A stretch of 64,000 bases of DNA from Arboricoccus pini (GTDB lineage: Bacteria; Pseudomonadota; Alphaproteobacteria; Geminicoccales; Geminicoccaceae). This document shows positions 37,614 through 46,702 of this stretch, in pieces. A model generated the notes under the pieces. That model did not search any database, was not told where the DNA came from, and worked only from the letters and a program-made list of their open reading frames with translations. A program made the position numbers and the translations under genes. Each line of letters starts with the position of its first letter. The stretch's first letter is position 1. The DNA is taken from assembly GCF_900187945.1 (NCBI RefSeq), contig NZ_FYEH01000005.1:248001-312000 (forward strand), given 5' to 3'.

Positions 37614-37737
37614 GCCTGTAAACCCGTCGCATTCGATAGGCGCCTTCCGTCATTGAAATAGCGGCGCCACGCGCCGCGTTACCATAACATCGACGTCGAT
37701 GCCGCGGGCCCGCTCTTTGTCAAGAAGTCGCCCCTTC

Positions 37738-38442
37738 TTAGATCCCGACGCCCGACGTAGCCAGCGGATCGACGAATGTCAGTTTGTCGTTGACCGACTT
37801 CACCCCTGGAACATTCTCTGCCGCGACCCAAAGTGCCAGCCTGGTCCGTTGGTCGATAACGATGCCCTCGAGTGTGACGACACCATCTCGCACCTCGAAA
37901 CGGACATCACGGTCATTATACCATACCTGCCCATCCAGCGCCTCCGCCAATCTTTTCTTGATTTCGGCATCGGCGAGCGGCGTTTCACGATCCTCGCCCT
38001 GCAGCCTTCGGCCGAGCGCGCGGATCAGATCCGAGCGGCTTAGGATGCCGACGAGTTGGCCATCCTTCACGACGGGCAGCCGTTTTACGTGCTTCTTCTC
38101 CATCAAGTTCACGGCAGTCTCAAGGTCGGCATCCGGCGCGACGCTCTCGACTTCCTCGGTCATTATGTCTCGTACGCGACGGCTATGCGTGCGGACGAAT
38201 TCCTCCGCCTGACTGCCAGTACTGCGCAGGAAGGACATGAGACGCGACGTTTGTGGTTCGGTCGACGTCTCGATGCGTCTCAACATATCGCCTTCGGTAA
38301 GGATACCTACCAGCTTGCCGTCATCATCGACGACCGGCACGCCGCTTATCCCATTGCTCAGAAGCTTGGCGATTGCCTGCGTCAGGGTGCTGGACGGCTT
38401 CACGCTCACAACCGCGCGGGTCATGATGTCTTGAACCTGCAT
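37738..38442 (-). CDS. CBS-CBS-BON domain protein
   Basis: 234 residues from ATG 38442, preceded by AAGGGAAGACATC; the frame is open to 38601 without family-like sequence. Two CBS domains (about 7-60 and 95-150) begin MQVQDIMTRAVVSVKPSSTL and VRDIMTEEVESVAPDADL, each with the GVPVVDDDGKLVGILTEGD-type core. A BON domain follows (about 160-225; VRFEVRDGVVTLEGIV). CBS pairs bind adenosyl nucleotides, and BON domains are usually linked to membranes or lipids. There is no signal peptide. It probably senses energy state or stress; the target is unknown. Confidence 0.85.
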   Translation of the reverse strand: MQVQDIMTRAVVSVKPSSTLTQAIAKLLSNGISGVPVVDDDGKLVGILTEGDMLRRIETSTEPQTSRLMSFLRSTGSQAEEFVRTHSRRVRDIMTEEVESVAPDADLETAVNLMEKKHVKRLPVVKDGQLVGILSRSDLIRALGRRLQGEDRETPLADAEIKKRLAEALDGQVWYNDRDVRFEVRDGVVTLEGIVIDQRTRLALWVAAENVPGVKSVNDKLTFVDPLATSGVGI

Positions 38443-38664
38443 GATGTCTTCCCTTTCTCGCGTCCAGCGGCGGCTTGACCGCTGACTTCTCTTTAAATCT
38501 ACATCTTCCGCAAGGCCCTCGACAGGTGGTGAGGCCCCGGGATCGTGACACTGTCGTGCGAAGGTATCTCGTATTCTCCATCTGTGTTTGATTTGGCTCA
38601 ACGCTCGGATGTGTTTTATGAAGCGCGCGGCTTAGAAGGCGGCGGAGGCAAGGCAACGGTGACA

Positions 38665-40308
38665 ATGGACGAAGTCGAGCGCGATTCGATGGCTTTCGAT
38701 GTGCTGATCATCGGGGCAGGGCCCGCCGGTCTCGCCGCCGCCATCCGGTTGCGGCAGCTTGCCATCGAAGCCGAGCGTGAGCTTACCGTGTGCGTGATTG
38801 AAAAGGGCTCAGAGGTTGGCGCCCATACGCTCTCGGGCGCAGTGATCGAACCACGGGCGTTGAACGAACTCATCCCCGACTGGCAGGCGAAGGGAGCTCC
38901 CCTCGATACACCCGCCAAGGAAGATCGATTCCTCTTCTTGACGGCGAGCCGGGCCTACCAGCTGCCGACGCCCCCGCAGATGCACAATAAGGGTAATTAC
39001 ATAGCCAGCCTCGGCGACTTTGTCCGTTGGTTAGGAGTTCAAGCCGAGGAGCTAGGCGTCGAGATCTATCCCGGCTTCGCCGCAGCCGACGTGCTCTACG
39101 ACGCCGATGGCAGGGTGAAAGGTGTCCAAACCGGCGACATGGGCGTGCACAAGGACGGTACGCCCGGTCCGAACTTTCAGCCGGGCATGGAACTGCACGG
39201 ACGCCTGACGATCTTCGCCGAAGGCTGTCGCGGCTCGCTGACCAAACGGTTGATGGAACGCTATGACCTGCGGCAGGGGGTGTCACCTCAGACCTACGGC
39301 CTTGGAATCAAGGAGCTGTGGGAGATCGATCCTGCGCTGCATGCGCCGGGGCGGATTGTCCATACGGTAGGCTGGCCCGTCGATCATTCCACTTATGGCG
39401 GCTCGTGGATGTACATGTTCGGCGAGAATCTGCTCTCGGTCGGCTATGTCGTTGGCCTCGACTACTCCAATCCCTGGCTTTCTCCCTTCGAGGAGATGCA
39501 GCGCTTCAAAACTCATCCATCGATTAGCCCGATCTTCAAAGGCGGCAGACGCATCGCCTATGGCGCTCGCGCTCTATCGGAGGGGGGATTCCAGGCTATA
39601 CCCAAATTGGTTTTTCCCGGCGGTGCCCTCGTCGGTGATACGGCCGGCTTCCTGAACGTGCCCAAGATCAAGGGCACGCATACGGCGATGAAATCCGGCA
39701 TGGTCTGCGCCGAGGCCGCCTTCGCAGCATTGGCTGACGATGCCGTCGGCCCGTCGCTGGAGGCTTATCCAAGGTTACTCGAGGCCAGCTGGTTGTGGGA
39801 CGAATTACGTGCCGTGCGTAATATCAGGCCTGCTTTTCGCTGGGGCCTCCTGCCGGCCATGGCCTATGGGGCGTTTGACACCTACGTCCTGCGCGGCAAG
39901 GCACCTTGGACTTTCGGGCATCATCCGGACCATACCTCGCTTCGCAAAGCCGCCGATGCACCTCGGATCGACTATCCCAAGCCCGATGGCCAACTGACGT
40001 TCGATCGGTTGTCCTCGGTTTTCATCTCCAACACGAATCACGAGGAAGACCAGCCCGTTCATCTCCGTTTGAAGGACGATGCCCGCTGGCTGAACATTAA
40101 TCTCGATCTTTATAGCTCGCCGGAAAGCCGATACTGCCCTGCTGGCGTCTACGAAGCGGTCGGCGCGGAGGATGGGCGGCCACTCCTGCAGATCAATGCC
40201 CAAAATTGCGTCCACTGCAAAACCTGCGACATCAAGGACCCCACTCAGAACATCGACTGGGTGACGCCGGAGGGCGGTGGCGGTCCGAATTATCCTGGCG
40301 GCATGTAG
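38665..40308 (+). CDS. Electron transfer flavoprotein-ubiquinone oxidoreductase
   Basis: 547 residues from ATG 38665 (MDEVERDSMAFDVLIIGAG...); 40 earlier codons in frame are not family-like. It has the FAD site DVLIIGAGPAGLAAAIRLRQL (first eighteen residues typical), the HTLSGAVIEPRAL segment, the ubiquinone-binding middle part with GWPVDHSTYGGSWMY, and the C-terminal 4Fe-4S site with cysteines in RYCPAGVYE and NCVHCKTCDIKDP. It passes electrons from ETF, reduced by acyl-CoA and other dehydrogenases, into the quinone pool. etfAB are not in the window. Confidence 0.95.
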   Translation: MDEVERDSMAFDVLIIGAGPAGLAAAIRLRQLAIEAERELTVCVIEKGSEVGAHTLSGAVIEPRALNELIPDWQAKGAPLDTPAKEDRFLFLTASRAYQLPTPPQMHNKGNYIASLGDFVRWLGVQAEELGVEIYPGFAAADVLYDADGRVKGVQTGDMGVHKDGTPGPNFQPGMELHGRLTIFAEGCRGSLTKRLMERYDLRQGVSPQTYGLGIKELWEIDPALHAPGRIVHTVGWPVDHSTYGGSWMYMFGENLLSVGYVVGLDYSNPWLSPFEEMQRFKTHPSISPIFKGGRRIAYGARALSEGGFQAIPKLVFPGGALVGDTAGFLNVPKIKGTHTAMKSGMVCAEAAFAALADDAVGPSLEAYPRLLEASWLWDELRAVRNIRPAFRWGLLPAMAYGAFDTYVLRGKAPWTFGHHPDHTSLRKAADAPRIDYPKPDGQLTFDRLSSVFISNTNHEEDQPVHLRLKDDARWLNINLDLYSSPESRYCPAGVYEAVGAEDGRPLLQINAQNCVHCKTCDIKDPTQNIDWVTPEGGGGPNYPGGM

Positions 40309-40598
40309 GCGGAGGCAGTGTTCTCCATTTTCACGTTTTTTTTGCGCGCTCGCTCACCTTTCGATCGCTAGCTTGAGCGGAGTTGGGGATGGAGAGGCGA
40401 TCAAATGAGCGATTATGACCGCTGCGTAAGGCGCAACGGCATTGGCCGGACGGTTCGACGCATTTACTATTCGGTCCGCCATGTCTCGATTCTCGGCTCT
40501 ACCGTTGAGGCAGGGTGATGCAGTTGCAGCGCCACGCGAGGCGCGCTTCGTTTCGCAACCGCGTACCTTACAAGCCGCTTGGATGCGAGCGGAAGGTT

Positions 40599-40811
40599 AT
40601 GGAAGGAACGGAGCCGTTCGTTGAGGAGCCCGCGCCCACGCGCGATGCCTCAACGCGAGAGCATGTCGATATTCACTATGAGCAGATGCGCGTGCTGCTC
40701 AACGACGTCGTCCGCGCGATTGATTGTTCGTCGACATCCTCGGATCGCGATGTGTTTATCGACGCTCGGAACCGCTTGCTCCGCCGGCTTGAGGCGTTGG
40801 CCAGGCTCTAG
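40599..40811 (+). CDS. Possible small unrecognised protein, 70 residues
   Basis: ATG 40599 follows GGAAGG closely; the frame gives MEGTEPFVEEPAPTRDA, then a helix-rich part ending RNRLLRRLEALARL. It is acidic at the front and basic at the end, with no signal or membrane segment. I do not recognise it. The frame also extends upstream to 40515. The remaining 290 bp after the ETF-QO gene show no feature. Confidence 0.35.
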   Translation: MEGTEPFVEEPAPTRDASTREHVDIHYEQMRVLLNDVVRAIDCSSTSSDRDVFIDARNRLLRRLEALARL

Positions 40812-40919
40812 CACATCGGCATTCAGCTTGACCTCGCCAAGCAAGCCGAAACCTTGGAGCAAATCCACTGTTTGAACGCTCATGTGGCACCTCATGATCC
40901 GAACGGTGGGATCCAGCGG

Positions 40920-41987
40920 ATGAATGGGCGGATCTGTAAGGCGATCAGTCTGACGGCGATGCTTGGGATCGGCGCGCTTTATTGCTGCGGCCTGCTCGCA
41001 ACTGACGTGCCTTCGCAGAAGGTAAGTGTTGACCCTCCCCAAGATGAAATTCGAGGCCGAGAAGCACGCAATCCCCTCGAAATTCCACCGCGCGGTTGGT
41101 TGGATATCGCTTGGCGAACGGTCAGGGAGATCCAGGATGATCGCGTGCTCGCGGTCGGAGCGGGCGTCGCCTTTTTCAGTCTGCTGGCACTCTTCCCGAC
41201 CATCACAGCGCTCGTCTCGATCTATGGTCTGTTCACTGATGCCGGGGCAATGGCCCAGCATCTCAATTTGGTGGGCGGCTTTCTCCCCGCCGGGGCTACG
41301 GACATTCTCGCCGACCAGATGCGTCGGATCAGCAGTCAGCCAACTGACCATCTGAGTTTCGCTTTTGCCTTCGGCCTTCTCCTTGCCCTTTGGAGCGCCA
41401 ATGCAGGCACGAAGGCGATCTTCGACGGATTGAACGTCACTTATGGGGAAATGGAGAAGCGCGGTTTTTTCAAGCTCAACCTCCTCACTCTCTTTTTCAC
41501 CATCGCGGGTCTGGCCTTCGTCCTGGTGGCGTTGGCAGTGATTGTTGGGCTGCCTATTGCGCTCGACTTTGTCGGCCTGCGCAATTCGAACGATCTCCTA
41601 TTACGCATTGGCCGATGGCCGCTCCTCTTCGTCGTGATCGTCTTCGTCCTGGCTGTCATCTATCGCTATGGACCAAGTCGCAATCATGCCACATGGCGCT
41701 GGATCACCCCAGGCAGCGTTCTGGCAGCCTCGGCCTGGATCCTCGTCTCGATCGGCTTCTCATGGTACGTGAGTAAGTTTGGCACCTATGATCGGACCTA
41801 CGGCTCCCTGGGGACGGTGATCGGCTTCATGACTTGGATGTGGATTTCATCGGTGATTGTCTTGACCGGTGCCGAACTTAATGCGGAGATCGAGCATCAG
41901 ACGGCTCGCGATTCGACGAAGCCACCGGCAAAACCGATGGGTGCCCGGGGGGCGGTCGTGGCCGACAACGTCGCAATCGAACCCTGA
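40920..41987 (+). CDS. YihY/BrkB-family inner-membrane protein
   Basis: 355 residues from ATG 40920; the frame also has a TTG at 40854, which is less likely. After a polar N-terminal segment with one hydrophobic stretch comes the family core: DDRVLAVGAGVAFFSLLALFP, the SANAGTKAIFDGLNVTY motif, several transmembrane helices and GTYDRTYGSLGTVIGFMTWM near the end, then GAELNAEIEHQ. Six transmembrane helices are expected. These proteins were once misnamed ribonuclease BN; their function is unsettled. Confidence 0.87.
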   Translation: MNGRICKAISLTAMLGIGALYCCGLLATDVPSQKVSVDPPQDEIRGREARNPLEIPPRGWLDIAWRTVREIQDDRVLAVGAGVAFFSLLALFPTITALVSIYGLFTDAGAMAQHLNLVGGFLPAGATDILADQMRRISSQPTDHLSFAFAFGLLLALWSANAGTKAIFDGLNVTYGEMEKRGFFKLNLLTLFFTIAGLAFVLVALAVIVGLPIALDFVGLRNSNDLLLRIGRWPLLFVVIVFVLAVIYRYGPSRNHATWRWITPGSVLAASAWILVSIGFSWYVSKFGTYDRTYGSLGTVIGFMTWMWISSVIVLTGAELNAEIEHQTARDSTKPPAKPMGARGAVVADNVAIEP

Positions 41988-42080
41988 GGACTGAGGAAGC
42001 CGCATGGCGCGTCATGTTGAGAGCGCGCTCCGGGGCGCCTAGACCCATTGTCTAGTCAATCACGAGCGACGGATCATGCA

Positions 42081-42680
42081 ATGGTAGGGCAGGATGTGCT
42101 CTTTGCCGCCCAGATTGTTGATCGACACGGGGGCCAGGCCTCCCTGGCTTTACGCTCGGGCAGTTGCCTAGCGATTACAGGTGCTTCCGGCAGCGGCAAA
42201 TCGACATTGCTGCGTCGGCTAGCCGATCTCGACCCTTATGAGGGCCAGATTCATCTGGCGGGGCGCGAGGCCCGGACCTACGCGCCGTGCAAATGGCGTT
42301 CGAGCGTGGTCTATTGTCCAGCCGAGCCTGCGTGGTGGGCAGAGACCGTGGCAGCACATTTCGTAGAATATCCGGGCGATCTGGCGGACCGGCTGGGGTT
42401 GTCGCCGGACTTGGCCGGGCGGACGGCGGAGCGATGCTCGACGGGTGAGCGACAGCGGCTTGCTCTGCTTCGCGCGTTGTCGCGTAAGCCGGCGGTCCTC
42501 CTTTTGGACGAGCCCACGGCGGCCCTCGATCCGGAGAGCACGGCTAAGGTCGAGGGCCTCCTGCGTGACAACCTGACAGCAGGCTTGGGGATCATCCTAG
42601 TGACACATGACAGCGCCTTGGCCGATCGCCTGGGTGACTGCAGGCTTGTCTTGACGGCAGCCGGGCTGCAGCCAGCGTGA
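42081..42680 (+). CDS. ABC transporter ATPase, FetA/YbbL-like
   Basis: 199 residues from ATG 42081; a TTG at 42048 in frame is less likely. Walker A is TGASGSGKSTLLRRL, the signature is STGERQRLALLRAL, Walker B is VLLLDEPTAALDP, and the switch His lies in LVTHDSALADRLGD. The short ATPase followed by an overlapping UPF0014 permease is the FetAB (YbbLM) arrangement, reported in Escherichia coli as an iron exporter that protects against oxidative stress. The stop overlaps the permease start (GTGA at 42677-42680). Confidence 0.83.
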   Translation: MVGQDVLFAAQIVDRHGGQASLALRSGSCLAITGASGSGKSTLLRRLADLDPYEGQIHLAGREARTYAPCKWRSSVVYCPAEPAWWAETVAAHFVEYPGDLADRLGLSPDLAGRTAERCSTGERQRLALLRALSRKPAVLLLDEPTAALDPESTAKVEGLLRDNLTAGLGIILVTHDSALADRLGDCRLVLTAAGLQPA

Positions 42681-43477
42681 CACCTATCTCGCTCACACCG
42701 TTCGATCTGGCCGCGGCTTCCCTCCTCATCGTCGTGGACGGACTGTTGTCGGTGGTGCTGGGCCTGGGGCTGCACAAGCAGATCGTCGTTGCCGCCAGCC
42801 GCATGGTCATTCAGCTCCTCCTGGTCGGTTACATTCTCAAGTCCGTCTTTGCCCTTGCGTCACCCGCCCTGACGCTGGCCGTGCTTGTCGTCATGGCCTT
42901 GAGCGCGGCACGCGAAGTGGCGGTCCGGCCGGAACGTCGCCTGAGCCGAGGTGGGAACCTGTTGATCGGCACGATCTCGGTGTTCGTCGCCACATCGCTG
43001 ACCAGCATGCTGGCTCTCCTCACCGCCATCCGTCCCGAGCCGATACTCGACGCGCGCTACGTCATTCCACTCACCGGGATCATCATGGGCAGTGTGCTTA
43101 ACGCTGCCAGCCTGTCCATGGACAGCCTGCTCGACGCTGCTGTTCAGAGGGCAGCCGCAATCGAGGCGCAGCTCTGCCTGGGGATCCGATTTAAGACGGC
43201 CATGGGTCCCCTTCTTCGCCAGGCCCTCCGGCGAGGCATGGTCCCAATCATCAATCAGATGGCGGCCGCTGGCCTCGTCACGCTTCCCGGGACCATGACC
43301 GGTCAGATTCTGGCCGGGCTGGATCCTGTTGAAGCCGTAAAATACCAGATCTTGCTGATGTTTTTGCTGGGTGGCAGCAGCGGCATCGCCGCGCTGGTGA
43401 CGACGTTGCTGACGATGCGCTGGCTCACTGACGACCGGGAACGCCTCCGTCTCGACCGACTGAAGTCGCATAAGTAA
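42677..43477 (+). CDS. ABC transporter permease, FetB/YbbM-like (UPF0014)
   Basis: 266 residues, GTG start within the GTGA overlap. About seven hydrophobic segments. Family-like segments include LGLGLHKQIVVAASRMVIQLLL near the start (first half conserved), PLTGIIMGSVLNAASLSMD in the middle, and GLVTLPGTMTGQILAGLDP, the motif of the UPF0014 family. It should form the membrane pore for the ATPase upstream. The next 213 bp to the aldehyde dehydrogenase hold no evident gene. Confidence 0.85.
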   Translation: MTPISLTPFDLAAASLLIVVDGLLSVVLGLGLHKQIVVAASRMVIQLLLVGYILKSVFALASPALTLAVLVVMALSAAREVAVRPERRLSRGGNLLIGTISVFVATSLTSMLALLTAIRPEPILDARYVIPLTGIIMGSVLNAASLSMDSLLDAAVQRAAAIEAQLCLGIRFKTAMGPLLRQALRRGMVPIINQMAAAGLVTLPGTMTGQILAGLDPVEAVKYQILLMFLLGGSSGIAALVTTLLTMRWLTDDRERLRLDRLKSHK

Positions 43478-43690
43478 GCCGCCGAGGTGCGAAGGTCGCC
43501 CGCGGCCCGTTTTCTGTGCTTGCCGACGGGCGGTGCAGCAGAAAGCCGGAATTCGCTGCGGCCAAGGTTACCGTAGCATGTCAGGCTCTAGCCCATATTG
43601 CCGGCCCGGGTGTATCAGCTTTGACGTCCCTACCGGCCAGCGGCCACGTCGCAGGTGACCGCACCACCCTCATTGTCCGGAGCCTTGCTC

Positions 43691-45130
43691 ATGTATGCCG
43701 ACGTTCTCTTGTTCATCGATGGCCAATGGACGAAGGCGGAGGCCGGCGAGACGCTACCTGTCCTCAACCCGGCCACGGGTGAGGAACTGGGACGCCTGGC
43801 CCATGCCAGGATCGCCGATCTGGACAAGGCATTGGTCTCGACGAGCCGCGGCTTTGAGGCGTGGCGACGGGTATCGGCGTATGAGCGCTCCAAGATATTG
43901 CGCAAGGCAGCTGATCTCATGCGCGAGCGAGCGAACGACATCGCCCGACTGATGACGCAAGAGCAGGGCAAGCCGTTCGCCGAGGCCAGGCTCGAGACGA
44001 TGGCCAGCGGCGACATCATTGACTGGTTCGCCGAGGAGGGCCGGCGTGCCTATGGTCGCGTGGTGCCCGCGCGGGCACCGGGGATTTATCAGCTCGTCGT
44101 CAAGGAGCCAGTCGGTCCTGTGGCGGCATTCACACCGTGGAATTTTCCCATCAGCCAGGCGGTCCGCAAGGCGGCCGCCGCGCTCGCGGCAGGTTGCTCC
44201 GTCATTCTGAAAGGTCCCGAGGAGGCGCCGGCATCCTGTGCCGCGCTGGTTCAGGCCTTTACCGATGCGGGCGTGCCGGCGGGCGTTCTCAACCTCGTTT
44301 TCGGGACGCCGGCGGAGATTTCGGGCTACCTGATCCCGCATCCGATCATCCGCAAGATTTCGTTCACGGGCAGCACTGCAGTTGGCAAAAAGCTGGCGGC
44401 GCTCGCTGGCGAGCATATGAAGCGCGTGACCATGGAGCTTGGGGGCCACGCACCCGCCATCGTCTTCGACGACGCGGATATCGATGCCGCCGTCTCGATC
44501 CTGGCCGCCAACAAGTTCCGCAACGCCGGCCAAGTGTGCATCGCACCGACCCGCTTTCTCATTCAAGAGAAGGTCTACGAGACTTTCGTCGACCGTTTCA
44601 CTCAGGCTGCTGAAGCGCTCAAGGTCGGCAATGGGCTAGTCGAGGGAACGACAATGGGACCGCTTGCCCATGCGCGCCGTGTCGATGCCGTGGAGGGCTT
44701 GGTCGAAGACGCACGCGGCAAAGGCGGCAAGGTTCGCACCGGCGGCCGGCGTATCGGCAATGAGGGATATTTTTATGCGCCGACCGTCATCACGGACGTG
44801 CCGCTGGATGCACGGGCGATGAACGAGGAGCCCTTCGGTCCCGTTGCCCTTATCCGGCCGTTCAAGGCGTTCGAAGACGCCGTGGAGGAGGCCAATCGGC
44901 TTCCTTATGGCCTCGCTGCCTATGCTTATACGCGCTCGGCCTCGATTGCGCAGGGGCTGGGTGCATCGATCGAGAGTGGCATGATATCCATTAACCACCA
45001 CGGCTTGGCCCTGCCGGAAAATCCGTTCGGCGGCGTCAAGGATTCGGGTTACGGCTCTGAGGGGGGCCTGGAAGCGATGGAGGCTTATCTTGCCACCAAG
45101 TTTGTGAGCCAGGCCAACGTATTGGGCTAG
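43691..45130 (+). CDS. NAD(P)-dependent succinate-semialdehyde-type dehydrogenase
   Basis: 479 residues from ATG 43691; the frame is open to a GTG at 43655. Aldehyde dehydrogenase superfamily: [19 protein letters not shown] for cofactor binding, [11 protein letters not shown], the general-base Glu in [16 protein letters not shown], and the catalytic Cys in [11 protein letters not shown]. The C-terminal [19 protein letters not shown] is typical of the GabD/SSADH branch. It would oxidise succinic or a similar semialdehyde. It is 21 bp upstream of the split nitrile hydratase-like genes and may belong to the same operon. Confidence 0.85.
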   Translation: MYADVLLFIDGQWTKAEAGETLPVLNPATGEELGRLAHARIADLDKALVSTSRGFEAWRRVSAYERSKILRKAADLMRERANDIARLMTQEQGKPFAEARLETMASGDIIDWFAEEGRRAYGRVVPARAPGIYQLVVKEPVGPVAAFTPWNFPISQAVRKAAAALAAGCSVILKGPEEAPASCAALVQAFTDAGVPAGVLNLVFGTPAEISGYLIPHPIIRKISFTGSTAVGKKLAALAGEHMKRVTMELGGHAPAIVFDDADIDAAVSILAANKFRNAGQVCIAPTRFLIQEKVYETFVDRFTQAAEALKVGNGLVEGTTMGPLAHARRVDAVEGLVEDARGKGGKVRTGGRRIGNEGYFYAPTVITDVPLDARAMNEEPFGPVALIRPFKAFEDAVEEANRLPYGLAAYAYTRSASIAQGLGASIESGMISINHHGLALPENPFGGVKDSGYGSEGGLEAMEAYLATKFVSQANVLG

Positions 45131-45151
45131 GAGCAGTCCGGGAGGCCGACG

Positions 45152-45469
45152 ATGGACGAGGATGGCAAGAGGCCGGCCCGCCACGATATGGGGGGCGTGA
45201 AGCAGTTCTACTGCGACGACATTGACCTGAGCGACCACGAATTGACCGATTTCGATAGGCAGGTCGACGCTCTTCGGCAGATCTTGGCCGTCAAAGGGTT
45301 ATTGACGGTCGATGAATTGCGGCGTGGCATCGAGGCATTGCCGGCCGATCAATACGATCGGCTTGGTTATTACCAACGGTGGATCCGGTCGATCGCCGTC
45401 ACGCTGATCCGGCGAGGGGTGATCAGTGAAGCGGAACTCGAGGAGCGCTTGAGGACGCAGGGCCCATGA
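45152..45469 (+). CDS. Nitrile hydratase family, beta-subunit N-terminal half as a separate small protein
   Basis: 105 residues. The HDMGG motif near the start, the helix ALRQILAVKGLLTVDELRR, the YYQRWIRSIAVTLI segment and the end RGVISEAELEERL match the N-terminal half of nitrile hydratase beta. The C-terminal SH3-like half is absent here and encoded by the next gene, overlapping by four bases (ATGA at 45466-45469). The activator protein of cobalt nitrile hydratases also resembles this half, so a chaperone role is an alternative, but HDMGG and YYxRW favour a true subunit. Confidence 0.75.
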   Translation: MDEDGKRPARHDMGGVKQFYCDDIDLSDHELTDFDRQVDALRQILAVKGLLTVDELRRGIEALPADQYDRLGYYQRWIRSIAVTLIRRGVISEAELEERLRTQGP

Positions 45470-45747
45470 CTCTAGACGTCGGCTCACGCGTTCGCGTCGA
45501 CGATCGCTGGCCGGAGAGGCAGGGACCCGCGCATATTCGCACCCCGCATTATCTTCGCGGGCGTAGGGGGAAGATCGTCCGCTATCTCGGCGAGTTCGCC
45601 GATCCGGAGCAACTGGCTTTCAACCGTCCTGCCCAGCGGCGCGCACTCTATCATGTGATGTTTGCCAGCGCCGATCTATGGGTGGATGCCGAGCCGGCCG
45701 ATATCCTGGTCGAGATCTTTGATCATTGGCTTGTCGAGGAGGCGTGA
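45466..45747 (+). CDS. Nitrile hydratase family, beta-subunit C-terminal half as a separate small protein
   Basis: 93 residues. It begins with the family segment GSRVRVDDRWPERQGPAHIR, then TPHYLRGRRGKIVRYLGEF, and later YHVMFASADLWVD and DILVEIFDHWL. This is the SH3-like barrel of nitrile hydratase beta, normally fused to the preceding half. ATG 45466 overlaps the previous stop; the stop TGA overlaps the next ATG by one base (TGATG). No frameshift that would rejoin the halves is evident: each has its own proper start and stop. Confidence 0.8.
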   Translation: MTLDVGSRVRVDDRWPERQGPAHIRTPHYLRGRRGKIVRYLGEFADPEQLAFNRPAQRRALYHVMFASADLWVDAEPADILVEIFDHWLVEEA

Positions 45748-46331
45748 TGCAGTCTTTCGAAGAGGAACGGCTGTTAACCGCTGTGGTCGAGCTCCTGGCG
45801 GAAAAGGGTCACGTCAGTGCAAGTGAGATCGCAGAGCGTATCGCGATCACCGACGAGGCCTCGCCGCGGCTTGGCGCACGGCTGGTTGCCAAGGCCTGGC
45901 TTGATCCGGCCTTTCGTCAATTGCTGCTGGCGGATGGATCGAAGGCTGCCGAATCGATCGGCATCATGATGCGCGGAGTGCCCCCCCTCGGCGTCCTCGA
46001 GAACACGTCGGACCTGCACCATCTGGTGGTCTGCACGCTCTGCTCCTGTTATCCGCGTGCCGTCCTGGGCTATCCGCCATTCTGGTTCAAATCCCCGGCT
46101 TACAGGGCGAGGGCGGTACGCGAGCCACGCGCCGTGCTCAAGAGTTGGGGAACAGCACTGCCGTCGACGACGCGTATCCGCGTTGTCGACAGCACGGCCG
46201 ACTATCGCTGGATGGTCCTTCCCGTCCGACCGGCGGGGACAGACGGGCTTAACGAGGACGCCTTGGCGGCGCTTGTAGACGAGGGCGATCTCATCGGCGT
46301 GACCATTCCCTCTTTCGACGTCGCGAATTAG
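45747..46331 (+). CDS. Nitrile hydratase family, alpha (metal-binding) subunit
   Basis: 194 residues from ATG 45747. The metal centre is VCTLCSCYPR, the Cys-Thr-Leu-Cys-Ser-Cys form associated with cobalt rather than iron; in known members two of the cysteines are oxidised. Following family segments are LGYPPFWFKSPAYRARAVRE, PRAVLKSWGT, IRVVDSTADYRWMVLPVRP and the C-terminal DLIGVTIP. It lies directly behind the two beta halves. The total of about 390 residues is small for the superfamily. The substrate could be a nitrile, thiocyanate or something else. Confidence 0.85.
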   Translation: MQSFEEERLLTAVVELLAEKGHVSASEIAERIAITDEASPRLGARLVAKAWLDPAFRQLLLADGSKAAESIGIMMRGVPPLGVLENTSDLHHLVVCTLCSCYPRAVLGYPPFWFKSPAYRARAVREPRAVLKSWGTALPSTTRIRVVDSTADYRWMVLPVRPAGTDGLNEDALAALVDEGDLIGVTIPSFDVAN

Positions 46332-46375
46332 GCCGGATTGTCCGACAAGGCGATCGGATATTCCGGCCAAGGCTG

Positions 46376-46624
46376 CTACCGCTTTTGGATCTGGTCGTAG
46401 ATGAAGCCGCCGGCGGCGCCCGCGGCGGCGCCCGTTGCTGCCTTGCCGAGGAAATCGCCGGTAATGAGGCCGGTGACCGCACCAGCGCCAGCGCCGACGG
46501 CGGCGCCGGTCAGTGTTCGGCTGCCCGTCTCTCGGTTGACCTCGCAAGCGCTCAGTCCCAGCGTCGCCACGAGGACGAGAGCTCCCAGGGCGCGAGGTAT
46601 TGAGCGACACATCTGGGTTTTCAT
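46376..46624 (-). CDS. Glycine-zipper outer-membrane lipoprotein
   Basis: 82 residues from ATG 46624, preceded by GGAGAAATCG; an ATG at 46636 is in frame but its ribosome-binding site is less good. The signal peptide ends in the lipobox LGLSAC, so the mature protein starts at a lipidated Cys. The mature part is a glycine zipper (TGAAVGAGAGAVTGLITGD, then GKAATGAAAGAAGGFIYDQ). Such proteins usually sit in the outer membrane and help with envelope integrity; no specific role is evident. Confidence 0.8.
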   Translation of the reverse strand: MKTQMCRSIPRALGALVLVATLGLSACEVNRETGSRTLTGAAVGAGAGAVTGLITGDFLGKAATGAAAGAAGGFIYDQIQKR

Positions 46625-46702
46625 CGATTTCTCCATTCGAGAAGGAGCTGCCCGGTTTTCACTCGAAAACGGGTAGTCGTTGGGGACGTTCCGGGCGCGC
46701 GA

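Noticed and set aside
45152-45747. A frameshifted single nitrile hydratase beta gene
   Set aside because: Both halves have proper starts and stops in a standard ATGA overlap, and natural split-beta enzymes are known.
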